DNA of 64,000 nucleotides from Tolypothrix sp. PCC 7910 (GTDB lineage Bacteria; Cyanobacteriota; Cyanobacteriia; Cyanobacteriales; Nostocaceae): NCBI RefSeq assembly GCF_011769525.1, contig NZ_CP050440.1, positions 1,737,501 to 1,801,500 of the forward strand, read 5' to 3'. Shown piece by piece: positions 46,412 to 54,645 of this stretch (position 1 is its first letter; each line of letters starts with the position of its first letter). The notes under the pieces were generated by a model. It saw only the letters and a program-made list of their open reading frames with translations, ran no database searches and was not told where the DNA came from. The position numbers and the translations under genes were made by a program.

Positions 46412-47976
46412 ATGCTCACTTGGTTTTAGAGTCAAAGCCAACTAGACAAGACCAAAAACTCAAAACCTTAAGTAAATACGTCCAGCAATATCCTCAAGGA
46501 TGGAAGAAACGCCTGGAGTTGGCTGATTTGCTCTACTCCATAGGAAGTTGGCAACAAGCAGTTGAGGAATACCGCCAAGTGGTTGAACGACAACCACAAT
46601 TAATTAATGTGTGGCTGCAACTGGGAAAAATCTTGCAGCTAATGGGAAAACAGACAGAAGCTATAGAGGTGTATGAAAATGCCTTAGCATTATCTGGCAA
46701 TGATGCGACTCAACACCATATAGGCGGATTGATTGCGATTTGTAGAGGTGACACTCACAAAGCAATCAGGGTTTTTGATTCTGCAGCGACTTTACAACCG
46801 CAAAAAATAGTTCACTGGCTAGCATTGGGACAAGTGCAGATGGAGAGAGAAAACCCTCTTGAGGCGTTACGAGCCTTTGATCAGGTTTTATCACTCAACC
46901 CACATGATGTTTTGGCCATGATTCACAGCTATGATGCGCTGATGGCAGTGGGGAATTTTCAAAAAGCTAGAGAAAGGTTAAGTAGAGCGATCGCTCTTGC
47001 TCCAGATGATTTGCGGGTACTGCAACGACAGTTAGATGAGCGTTGTGGGATGAGATTGGTATCTGGTGAAGAGGGTAAGCAGACTAAAAAACTGATTAAT
47101 TCCATTCTGCAACAGACTCCTAATACTGCTCAAGCCTACAAATCTTTAGCAAATTATCATATTTTCCGAGGGGATTGGATGCAAGGAGTTGGGGTATTAG
47201 CAGAGTTTACAGAACAACACCCCAATCATCCTAGTGGTTGGTATTACTATGGGCGGTGCTTGTTCTACATAGGAGAATATCAAGCGGCAGCGCTGGCGAT
47301 GCTCAAAGCTTACCGTCTCTATCCCCATGATTGTGAAATCTATCGGGCGTTGTGTGAGATTTTGCCTGTTCAACCTCATCCCTCATCTGATGAAAACGGT
47401 AATATCAACCTAGCTTTGATAGTAGAAGAAATGCTGAAGCGGTTTCCTGAACGTTGGAGTGTTTGGGCAACTGCGGGACGAGTGCTAGTAGAAACTTTTC
47501 AAGATATTGAGAGGGGATGTAGTGTTTCTTGGCAAGGGACACAACTTCAGCCTCAGTTACCAGATGCTTGGTTTCGTCATGGGCGGGTATTGTCTTTAGC
47601 AAATAAACATCAAGAAGCATTAGCAGCACTACAACAAGGATGGCAGTTATTACCAAAAGCAGAAGGTTATTTGCAATCTGTATCTGCTGCAGTGTGGCTG
47701 GGAGAGAGTTACCGATTACTGGGAGATGATAGGGCGAGTCAGAAGTGGTGGGAAGAGGCTTGTGACCAAAGTCAGCAACTAAGGTTATTAAATTCAGCTA
47801 GAGCTGATTACTGGCTAGGGAGAGCATTAGAGGGTTTAGGAGATGTGAAAGGTGCGATCGCAGCTTATGGAAGTGCCTTGAGTCAGCAGTTACTCTATCC
47901 AGTGCGTGGGGAAGTTGAGGCATCTGTAAAACGTTTGCAAACAATGCTGCGGAAGGGTTATCGTGCTTCAGGCTAG
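46351..47976 (+). CDS. Tetratricopeptide-repeat protein
   Basis: This 541-aa protein is built of TPR-type helix pairs (for example WKKRLELADLLYSIGSWQQA, VWLQLGKILQLMGKQTEA, VHWLALGQVQMERENPLEAL). No enzyme domain and no signal peptide are visible. The ATG at 46351 lies inside the sigma-factor gene, and the 61-base overlap implies translational coupling. A role as partner or regulator of the sigma factor is plausible but unproven. Confidence 0.9.
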   Translation: MSRKLVTHLVQFSQPSGVALNAHLVLESKPTRQDQKLKTLSKYVQQYPQGWKKRLELADLLYSIGSWQQAVEEYRQVVERQPQLINVWLQLGKILQLMGKQTEAIEVYENALALSGNDATQHHIGGLIAICRGDTHKAIRVFDSAATLQPQKIVHWLALGQVQMERENPLEALRAFDQVLSLNPHDVLAMIHSYDALMAVGNFQKARERLSRAIALAPDDLRVLQRQLDERCGMRLVSGEEGKQTKKLINSILQQTPNTAQAYKSLANYHIFRGDWMQGVGVLAEFTEQHPNHPSGWYYYGRCLFYIGEYQAAALAMLKAYRLYPHDCEIYRALCEILPVQPHPSSDENGNINLALIVEEMLKRFPERWSVWATAGRVLVETFQDIERGCSVSWQGTQLQPQLPDAWFRHGRVLSLANKHQEALAALQQGWQLLPKAEGYLQSVSAAVWLGESYRLLGDDRASQKWWEEACDQSQQLRLLNSARADYWLGRALEGLGDVKGAIAAYGSALSQQLLYPVRGEVEASVKRLQTMLRKGYRASG

Positions 47977-48011
47977 TTTAATGTTCTGCATTTTTTGGCA
48001 AAAAAATGCCT

Positions 48012-48052
48012 CTAACTCAAAAAATTCCGAAATTTATCACTGAGATCGTCTT
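48012..48052 (+). promoter_or_regulatory. Shared upstream motif, copy 1
   Basis: CTAACTC (48012-48018), 26 bases, ATCGTCTT (48045-48052), then TGTA; 30 bases before the 186-aa gene. CGTCTT resembles an ECF -10 element. Confidence 0.6.
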
Positions 48053-48082
48053 AATAATGTACAAATCGGCGAGATTAACTCT

Positions 48083-48643
48083 ATGAAGTCTCTATTTAGA
48101 ATTTTTGTTGCATTCTTTTTGGCTGTAGGCGTTACATTTGGCAGCTTTCATAGTAATGCTCATGCAGCATCTCCTATACCAGTCAACGTTAACATTGATG
48201 CCAATAAAACTGTTGACCAGATAGTAAACTTGATCAAATTTGATAGAAAATATACTGTTCTGGTAGCGAACAAAACTGGCAATACTCTTGAGCGTGTAGG
48301 TGCTTACAATGACTCATCAAACTGGCCTATTGGGGATATACCACCAAATAGCGTATATGGACAAGAATTTGATGGTATTCCTACGACTAATAGCTTTTCT
48401 TTTGCCTCTAACTATCGAATTCAGCCTGGTAAAAATGTCCAACTAGCAGCTTCATTTCCTGTTATTGGAAGAAGAAAAATTGAACTTACAAGCATAAATC
48501 AAGATGGAAATAATCCAGCCAAAAATGCTTGGGATAGAATGAGTGATCCGGCAGATAAAGCTGTCAATAATTCTCCTTTTGATGCTCGTGCATTAATCAC
48601 ACAAAAAGACGGTTCTCTTGTCTGGTACTATGAAGTGAAATAA
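48083..48643 (+). CDS. Secreted protein of unknown function (186 aa)
   Basis: A clear signal peptide (FVAFFLAVGVTFGSF core) is cleaved after AHA at residue 28. The mature part, about 158 aa, looks beta-rich: YTVLVANKTGNTLERVG, NSFSFASNYRIQPGKNVQLAAS and a final SLVWYYEV. I do not recognise the family. The N-terminal pattern of a polar beta-sheet protein with few charges would suit a lectin-like or membrane-binding role, but that is a guess. It is the first gene with the shared CTAACTC/ATCGTCTT motif. Confidence 0.72.
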   Translation: MKSLFRIFVAFFLAVGVTFGSFHSNAHAASPIPVNVNIDANKTVDQIVNLIKFDRKYTVLVANKTGNTLERVGAYNDSSNWPIGDIPPNSVYGQEFDGIPTTNSFSFASNYRIQPGKNVQLAASFPVIGRRKIELTSINQDGNNPAKNAWDRMSDPADKAVNNSPFDARALITQKDGSLVWYYEVK

Positions 48644-48758
48644 TCATCTTTATTGCCATAATTGTGAGCAAATTAGGCAAAGCTTGAGAATTATTGTGCC
48701 AAAGATTTATGTAATTAAATCTAGTTTTAGGTAGTAGATTAGGTTCGGAAAAACTCTC

Positions 48759-48799
48759 CTAACTCCGAAAATTCTAAAATCGCTAACTGAAATCGTCTT
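48759..48799 (+). promoter_or_regulatory. Shared upstream motif, copy 2
   Basis: CTAACTC (48759-48765), 26 bases, ATCGTCTT (48792-48799), then TGTA; 56 bases before the 183-aa gene. The spacing is identical to copy 1. Confidence 0.6.
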
Positions 48800-48807
48800 C
48801 ATAGTGT

Positions 48808-48834
48808 AAGAGTGCTAATACAAGCACTCTTTTT
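48808..48834 (+). terminator. Terminator-like hairpin in the leader of the 183-aa gene
   Basis: AAGAGTGCT (48808-48816) pairs perfectly with AGCACTCTT (48823-48831), followed by more T. It lies between the putative promoter and the ATG at 48856, so it could attenuate transcription. Confidence 0.65.
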
Positions 48835-48855
48835 ATTAAAAAATAGAGGTGTGAA

Positions 48856-49407
48856 ATGCCACTGCAATGGAATCAACAGCCAGACCATGTAAAGCAAGCC
48901 TTTCTAGACCAAAGAGCAGATTTAGTAATACTGCCTAAAGGGATGAAATTATGGAAACTTACTGGTTATAAGCCTTCTAGAAATCCTAATATTCATCGTT
49001 TTACGCCTCCGATTACTCCTTGGTGGTCTAATTATGATCCATTTATGAACGATCAAAAGGGAGTAAAAGGTGTATTCAAAGATGCAATTGCCAAAAGTCA
49101 AATCTTTTTGGCATATGTTCGAGACAGGTCTGCAGTGACGATTGAGTGGAATAGCCTGACTTATTATATGGAAACAAAGCTTCTGAATGATAAAGAAGCT
49201 TTTTGGGGTCGGTATGCGCCACAACCTGTATCCAAAAACCCAATCTATCAGACTCTATATGATGGTGTGTATTACCCTGAAGCTTTAGGCGGTTGGCCTG
49301 ATGCTTTTCAGTTATATATCCCTAATTTGCAAACAGCAGATTTAGCAACACCAGAATGGTTTAGTTCCACTGATAATAAAGCATTGAAAGCACAGTTCGG
49401 CATTTAA
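48856..49407 (+). CDS. Protein of unknown function (183 aa)
   Basis: No signal peptide or membrane segment is visible. It is rich in aromatics and Pro: LPKGMKLWKLTGYKP, ITPWWSNYDPF, YPEALGGWPDAFQLYIP. I do not recognise the family. The opening LPKG-LWKL strand followed by a WWS motif has a faint look of ADP-ribosyltransferase-type toxins, but no R-S-E or H-Y-E triad can be assigned, so I do not call it. An AGAGGTG ribosome site precedes the ATG. It carries the shared upstream motif. Confidence 0.7.
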   Translation: MPLQWNQQPDHVKQAFLDQRADLVILPKGMKLWKLTGYKPSRNPNIHRFTPPITPWWSNYDPFMNDQKGVKGVFKDAIAKSQIFLAYVRDRSAVTIEWNSLTYYMETKLLNDKEAFWGRYAPQPVSKNPIYQTLYDGVYYPEALGGWPDAFQLYIPNLQTADLATPEWFSSTDNKALKAQFGI

Positions 49408-49514
49408 AAAATTGAAGGCGAATCTTGTTGTCACGAGAGACTAAAAGATAGTGCGATCACCTGCAATATTGCATAACGTAATTTGGATGCACAAAGTTAG
49501 CAAAAAAATTGCAT

Positions 49515-49554
49515 CTAACTCAAAAAGTCAGAAATTAATATCTGATATCGTCTT
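49515..49554 (+). promoter_or_regulatory. Shared upstream motif, copy 3
   Basis: CTAACTC (49515-49521), 25 bases, ATCGTCTT (49547-49554), then TGTA; 107 bases before the 603-aa gene. CTGANATCGTCTT is conserved in all three copies. Confidence 0.6.
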
Positions 49555-49569
49555 AGAAATGTAGGACTA

Positions 49570-49632
49570 ATGAATTTAGAGAATTTAGCTATTGCAGCTA
49601 AACAAATCTCTAGGTTCTTGATGAGAATTTGA
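49570..49632 (+). CDS. Possible 20-residue leader peptide
   Basis: ATG 49570 begins MNLENLAIAAKQISRFLMRI and stops at 49632, between the shared motif and the 603-aa gene. It has no clear ribosome site. It may be chance. Confidence 0.2.
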   Translation: MNLENLAIAAKQISRFLMRI

Positions 49633-49661
49633 CACCAACAATTAATGTATAGGTAAGTAAA

Positions 49662-51473
49662 ATGGGTGAAATATTACTAGTTCCAGCTTTAGATTCAGCA
49701 GCCGAAACTCAACGGAAGAAAGAATACGCAATCACACTCCAGTTTGACAAAGGAGCTACAGAAAAATATGCAATTAATACTAAACCAGCACGTACTTCTA
49801 AGTTAGTGTTTGAATCTGAGAAGTCAATTCTCAATAATTTATCCGTCCGCGAAGTCGTCAAAGGCTTGGATCATGCGGCTGATTTGATGTTTCTTGCATA
49901 TAATGCGTTAGCCGCAAGAAAAAATGACTCCCTGCAAGCAACGGTATCTGGGTTACAGAAATCTTTGCTAGATGCCACGATGGAAGCTACTGTAACGATG
50001 GGAGTTTTTAAAACTAAGTCTAGTGCTGTCGTAGAGGATGCATTTAGCGCTTATAAATGGATGATCCAGGGTAAAGAGTCATTAGCCCTAAAACAACTGC
50101 AACGTTGTGGAGTCACCGCTACACAGATGGCTGATGAATCGCAAAAATTAGCAGAGCGTTTTCAAAAGATTGTTGACGCATCTCAAATTGCAGTTGAAGC
50201 AGCTATTACTCAAAAGGTAGCCGATCAAAATACCAAGAAAAAATTGGAAGAAAAGCTGAATCTGATCAAGACTCTTCAAGCCAGAACCGTAGAGCTACAA
50301 AAGAATATTCAAACAGATTTAGAAGCTGCACAAAAAGAGTATGAAGAAGCCAGGGAACGAGAAAAAGTTGAAGGTGAACGCGCTTTTATCACCGGAATAG
50401 TGGGAGCAACTATTGGTGCGCTGGCTTCGGGTATTGGTTCAGTAGCGCAAGCTGCGATCGCCATTAAGTCTCCTATTGGGCTTCCAGGGGGATATGTCCC
50501 TCCATCTCAACCAGGTGGTAATAAGCCAAGTGTTCAGGATGCTCCAGCAGATATAAAGCAAGAAAAGGAAAGCCTCAGCCAGCAATTGCGAGACAAAGAG
50601 ACAGCTAAGACCGCTATTTATACAGAGAAGTCAGAAAACGAAGCCAAGATTACAAAAGCAGACAATATTATCAAAGATCCAGCATCTCCAGCGCAGACTA
50701 AGGCAGACGCAGAAAAAGAAAAGGCTGCTTGTGAGGGTAAACGTGCTGATATTGAAAAAAGACTCAAAGCTGCAGAAGAAGCTGTCAAAACTGTGTTATC
50801 AGGATTGAGCAGTGTATCACAGCAACTTCAACAAATCTCTAGTCAGTCATATTCAGCGGCGGACACTGCTTCTAAACAGAAAATGGCATACTACGAGCAC
50901 AGAAATAAGCTGGCAGCAGAAAACCGCGAGGCATTAGCGAATCTGGCACAATACGTAGTAGAAATCAAGTACACCACTGATGATACTAAGAATATAGAGA
51001 CAGCAATCAAGAGTCTGCAATTTGCGATCGAAGCACTCAGCGGAGTTGTAGCGGCATTAAGCCAGACAACACTATTCTGGCGAAACATGGCGAACTACTG
51101 TAGAGAAAGCCTTGGAAGCCGCAGCTTTACAGAAGATCTAGAGTTTATTCAAAGCTGTTTTAGTTTAGAGGAACGGAAGGATTACTACTCTAGTGAGGAC
51201 TTCCTCAAGGCTGCCTTGGTTAATATAGCTCAATGGATAGCGCTGAATAATGTTTGTGAGCAATATCTAGCAGCAGTCAACGAGGTATACGGCAAGGTAA
51301 ATAAAAATGTCGGAAAACCACCCTCTGACGATCAAGCAGCCGCCCAAGTAGCTGGATTAGCTCAAGCAGTTCTCACATCTGCTCAAAATGAGGCTGCAGC
51401 CTTAGATGAAGAAATGCGGTCTTTTCGTGAGCAGATGCAAACTATCACTGTTCCAGCTGAACTGGTGCATTAG
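49662..51473 (+). CDS. Large helical coiled-coil protein with one hydrophobic segment; candidate pore-forming component
   Basis: This 603-aa protein has no signal peptide. A short beta-like N-terminus is followed by helices (50-170), a coiled coil (175-240), one hydrophobic segment (241-268, FITGIVGATIGALASGIGSV), a Pro/Gly linker (271-290), further coiled coils (300-430) and a conserved C-terminal helical part with SLQFAIEALSGVVAALSQTTL then FWRNMANYC (470-480). Its two ends match the 448-aa protein at 55568-56914; the hydrophobic head and following coil (about 125 residues) are extra here. This layout resembles ClyA/HBL/XaxA-type alpha pore-forming toxins, but no sequence signature proves it. 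Confidence 0.75.
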   Translation: MGEILLVPALDSAAETQRKKEYAITLQFDKGATEKYAINTKPARTSKLVFESEKSILNNLSVREVVKGLDHAADLMFLAYNALAARKNDSLQATVSGLQKSLLDATMEATVTMGVFKTKSSAVVEDAFSAYKWMIQGKESLALKQLQRCGVTATQMADESQKLAERFQKIVDASQIAVEAAITQKVADQNTKKKLEEKLNLIKTLQARTVELQKNIQTDLEAAQKEYEEAREREKVEGERAFITGIVGATIGALASGIGSVAQAAIAIKSPIGLPGGYVPPSQPGGNKPSVQDAPADIKQEKESLSQQLRDKETAKTAIYTEKSENEAKITKADNIIKDPASPAQTKADAEKEKAACEGKRADIEKRLKAAEEAVKTVLSGLSSVSQQLQQISSQSYSAADTASKQKMAYYEHRNKLAAENREALANLAQYVVEIKYTTDDTKNIETAIKSLQFAIEALSGVVAALSQTTLFWRNMANYCRESLGSRSFTEDLEFIQSCFSLEERKDYYSSEDFLKAALVNIAQWIALNNVCEQYLAAVNEVYGKVNKNVGKPPSDDQAAAQVAGLAQAVLTSAQNEAAALDEEMRSFREQMQTITVPAELVH

Positions 51474-51799
51474 AGAGCAGCTCACAATTTTAGTTCACTG
51501 AATATCTTGCAGTAATTCCAGGGCGATCGGGAGGAATGTTCCTCCCATTGCTCATTCTTCGCTGTGCTTTTTAGCAATATAGATGACAATAATAGCTATT
51601 TTTAACTAATAGCTTCTATGAACTAGCTAAAAGAGCTATTTATTTATTTATTTATTTGTGTTTGTGTTAGTGAAATAACTCTATATTGAGTAGATTTGTA
51701 TCTTTTGCAAAATAGATGAATAGATGCCAGTCATATCCATCTACCTAAAAGTTTAAGAAACAACTACCTCATCTCAGTAATAGACAACAAGATTAGAGT
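51474..51799. other. 326-bp intergenic region before the secreted array
   Basis: The region carries TTTATTTATT runs and GATTTGTATCTTTTGCAAAA (from 51695), which recurs almost exactly upstream of the third paralog (53464). TAGATG (51721-51726) can pair with CATCTA (51738-51743). This is the first of the duplicated spacer units. Confidence 0.6.
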
Positions 51800-52516
51800 A
51801 TGAATCATCCATCCTTAACTATTCAAAACCTACAAGGTAAATTCAAATTTTTGTGTAAAACCTTGATAGTTTTGTTTCTTTCTGTATTGCTTCTTGCGCC
51901 AACCTCTGCGTTGGCATTAGATTACAAGACTGATATACAATCCTATGTATCTAACGTTAAGGTAGAGTTAGATAGCGTATTGACATCAATTAAGAAATTA
52001 CCAAATCAGTCTTACGATAATGGTAAGCTTACATTGGCAGAGGTAGATAGCAAGTTACACAATATTCAAAGTAATGCTGGAAAAAATGCTGTCTACTTCC
52101 AAAAACTCAGCGATGATGCTCAGACAAAATCCAATGACATCGTCTCTGAATTAAACAAGCAATATCCAGAACAAGCATCTCTTCAAGAGGCATTAAAAGG
52201 GTGGAATTATAGATATCGACCCATGCCTCCTTATCTGTATGCATACAGAGATCGTCTAGATGCCGTAAACCATAATATAGAAGAGTTACAAAGCAAAAGG
52301 CAAAGATTTGATCAGGTAATAGTATTATCTAATAAAATCTCTAAATTGTCTGACAACCTGGAAAAGCGAGTCAGCTTGGCAAAACAAAAAGCTGGAAATG
52401 TCAAAGATTACGCAGATGCTCTTCAGTCTTTTAGTGACCCTGAAATCAAGAGTGAAACCAGCGAACTAGATCAATTCATTGCAGATTTGACTAATAACTT
52501 TATATCAGCAAGCTAA
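51800..52516 (+). CDS. Secreted helical paralog 1 of the array
   Basis: This 238-aa protein has a signal peptide cleaved after ALA at residue 39. The mature chain starts LDYKTDIQSYVSNVKVELD, the array's N-terminal signature, followed by SIKKLPNQSYDNGKLTLAEVD. The C-terminal signature is NISKLS-like (NKISKLSDNLEKRV) and ALQSFSDPEI, SELDQFIADLTNNF. A Tyr/Pro-rich middle (NYRYRPMPPYLYAYRD) is unique to this copy. All-helical and unrecognised. It is probably an exported partner of the 603- and 448-aa proteins. Confidence 0.78.
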   Translation: MNHPSLTIQNLQGKFKFLCKTLIVLFLSVLLLAPTSALALDYKTDIQSYVSNVKVELDSVLTSIKKLPNQSYDNGKLTLAEVDSKLHNIQSNAGKNAVYFQKLSDDAQTKSNDIVSELNKQYPEQASLQEALKGWNYRYRPMPPYLYAYRDRLDAVNHNIEELQSKRQRFDQVIVLSNKISKLSDNLEKRVSLAKQKAGNVKDYADALQSFSDPEIKSETSELDQFIADLTNNFISAS

Positions 52517-52587
52517 AAGAGATATTCAGTAATTTATTGTGAAATGAATAACTCTCAATTAGCCTGATTTTTACCTCTGCTTTGACA

Positions 52588-52616
52588 AGATAGATGGTAA
52601 TAATAGCCATCTATCT
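52588..52616. repeat. Perfect 10-bp hairpin before paralog 2
   Basis: AGATAGATGG (52588-52597) pairs with CCATCTATCT (52607-52616). A related stem lies before paralog 3. Confidence 0.85.
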
Positions 52617-52667
52617 ACAGCTAAATCCAAAAACTACCTATCTCAGTTGTAGATACAAAATTAGAGT

Positions 52668-53423
52668 ATGAAGATTCCATTTATCCCTAATATCAATTTC
52701 CCAGATAAAGCCAAATTTATAGGTAAAATCTTAATCGGTTTAATTTTATCTGTATTGCTGTTGGCTCCTCAGCCAGCGTTCGCTTTGGATTACAGTGGAA
52801 CTCTAAATTCCTATGTCTCTAACGTGAAAGTAGAGTTAGATGGCGTACTAACATCGATTCAAAAACTGCCAAGTTTGTCTTATCAAAATGGTAAAACTAC
52901 ACTAGCAGAGATAGATAATAAATTACACAAAATTCAAACTGATGCTGGTAAAAATGCCGCCGATTTTCAGAAGTTGAGCAATGAAGCACAGCAAGAATAT
53001 GAAAAAATGCTCGCCAAAATTAATGCCCAACAATCTGTATTAAATGCATTCATTGGACAATTAACACCAGTAGCCTCAAATCAGCCAAGAATTCAAAATG
53101 GTCGTGGGCCACTCGTAACTACTACGATTCAAGTTAATGGGATGGATGATATTGTGATTGAAGGGGGAAATCTTGATAAGGTTATGGCTAAGTTTGACAA
53201 CGATAAACGCCGAATCTCCAATGCGATCGCTTTAACCAATAAAATATCCAAATTGTCTGAAAATCTGGAAAAGCGAGTCATATTAGCAAAACAAAAAACT
53301 GGAAATGTTAGAGATTATGCTGATGCACTTGAGTCTTTCAGCGACCCCGATATACTAGTCGAAATCAACGAGCTAGATAAATTTATTGCAGATTTAACTA
53401 ATAACCTTCCGGTAGCAAGCTAG
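52668..53423 (+). CDS. Secreted helical paralog 2 of the array
   Basis: This 251-aa protein is cleaved after AFA at residue 39, with the same spacing as its neighbours. It shares LDYSGTLNSYVSNVKVELDG, SIQKLPSLSYQNGKTTLAEID and KIQTDAGKNAADFQKLS with the others, and ends YADALESFSDPDI, NELDKFIADLTNNL. Its middle (ARGPLVTTT-like segment RGPLVTTTIQVNGMDD) is polar and probably beta-forming, unlike that of the other copies. No catalytic motif is seen. Confidence 0.78.
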   Translation: MKIPFIPNINFPDKAKFIGKILIGLILSVLLLAPQPAFALDYSGTLNSYVSNVKVELDGVLTSIQKLPSLSYQNGKTTLAEIDNKLHKIQTDAGKNAADFQKLSNEAQQEYEKMLAKINAQQSVLNAFIGQLTPVASNQPRIQNGRGPLVTTTIQVNGMDDIVIEGGNLDKVMAKFDNDKRRISNAIALTNKISKLSENLEKRVILAKQKTGNVRDYADALESFSDPDILVEINELDKFIADLTNNLPVAS

Positions 53424-53482
53424 GAAAGATATTCATTCTTTGTTTGGAAGAATAATCACTTTGGATTTGTAACTTTTGCAAA

Positions 53483-53523
53483 ATAGATGGATAAATGGCA
53501 GCAATAGCCACTTATCCATCTAT
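53483..53523. repeat. Perfect 12-bp hairpin before paralog 3
   Basis: ATAGATGGATAA (53483-53494) pairs with TTATCCATCTAT (53512-53523), with an inner TGGC/GCCA pair. It shares the AGATGG arm with the hairpin at 52588. Confidence 0.85.
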
Positions 53524-53577
53524 CGAAGGTTAAAAATAAAAACTATCTATTCAGCGATCGCTAAGAGAAATTAAAGT

Positions 53578-54600
53578 ATGAAAATAGAATTTATTCATCA
53601 TCAAAACCTAAAACGCCATGTTAAATTCCTGTGTATAACCTTAGCCATTTTCATTTTGTCTGCATTGTTTTTTGCGCCAATACCTGTATTAGCATTAGAC
53701 TATAATGGCAGACTAAATTCTTATATATCTAACGTTAAAGCAGATATAGATGGCATAGTTACATCTATTAAAAACCTGCCGAGTTTATCTTACGAGAATG
53801 GTAAAACAACTCTGGCAGAAATAGATACTAGATTAGAGAAAATTCAAACTGATGCCGCGCGAAATGTGGCAGAGTTTCAAAAGTTGAGCGATCAAGCCCA
53901 GCATAATTATGAATATTTTCTGCAGCTAGAAACTCTCAAGCAGCAGGCGAAGGAAAAGCGAAGATTAATTATGCAATCGACTGTACCACAAGACTTATGG
54001 TCTCAGATTGATCTTGATTCGGACAAGATATTCTTACGCTATGAGTTGTATCAACCAGAGCCTGTTGCTTCTTATGCCAGTGACTTGAGAAATCTTGAGA
54101 AGAATATCAATTTTGCCAAAGCCAGAATACGCGAAATATCCCAGACTGACTACGAATATGTTAGTCAGCTAGAAGATATGCAGGGAAAAGCGAGAGAACA
54201 GCGAAGATTAATTATGCAATCGACTGTATCGCAAGACTTATGGCCCCAAATTGATCTTGATTCGGACAAGATATTCCAACGCTATGAGTTGTATTATCCA
54301 GAGCCTGTTGCCTCTTATGCCAGAGAGTTGAGGAATCTGGAGAAGAATATCAATTTTGTCAAAGCCAGACTCAAAGAATCAAGCCTCAATCTTTCCAATG
54401 GAATAGTATTAGCCAATAACATATCCAAATTGTGTGATGTTCTTCAAAAGAGAATCAATTTGGCAACACAAAAATTCGGTAATGTCAAAGACTATGCATC
54501 CGCATTGAACTCTTTCAGTGATCCTGATGTCTTAAATGAGATTGGTGAACTAGATAAAATGATCGCTGACTTAACTCAAACCCTCTCATTATCGGCATAG
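53578..54600 (+). CDS. Secreted helical paralog 3, enlarged by internal duplication
   Basis: This 340-aa protein is cleaved after VLA at residue 39. Its ends carry the array signatures (LDYNGRLNSYISNVKADIDG at the start; ALNSFSDPDVLNEIGELDKM at the end). The middle holds two copies of an 81-residue helical unit containing QRRLIMQSTV-type (KRRLIMQSTVPQDLW and QRRLIMQSTVSQDLW) and NLEKNINF segments. It is longer than its siblings by this unit. Start and signal peptide align with theirs. Confidence 0.8.
   Translation: MKIEFIHHQNLKRHVKFLCITLAIFILSALFFAPIPVLALDYNGRLNSYISNVKADIDGIVTSIKNLPSLSYENGKTTLAEIDTRLEKIQTDAARNVAEFQKLSDQAQHNYEYFLQLETLKQQAKEKRRLIMQSTVPQDLWSQIDLDSDKIFLRYELYQPEPVASYASDLRNLEKNINFAKARIREISQTDYEYVSQLEDMQGKAREQRRLIMQSTVSQDLWPQIDLDSDKIFQRYELYYPEPVASYARELRNLEKNINFVKARLKESSLNLSNGIVLANNISKLCDVLQKRINLATQKFGNVKDYASALNSFSDPDVLNEIGELDKMIADLTQTLSLSA
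53914..54399 (+). repeat. 243-bp in-frame tandem duplication inside paralog 3
   Basis: The two units (about 53914-54156 and 54157-54399) are offset by exactly 243 bases. Long stretches are identical at DNA level, for example around 53958 and 54201. The duplication is recent and keeps frame. Confidence 0.9.
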
Positions 54601-54645
54601 AACAACAATTAATTTGAGTTGTGAATAATTAGAAGTATCAAAAGT

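Noticed and set aside
48083-48643. Assignment of the 186-aa secreted protein as an aegerolysin or actinoporin
   Set aside because: General beta-rich look only; no family signature is visible.
48856-49407. Assignment of the 183-aa protein as an ADP-ribosyltransferase toxin
   Set aside because: Only a weak resemblance in the first strand; no catalytic triad can be placed, so the function is left open.
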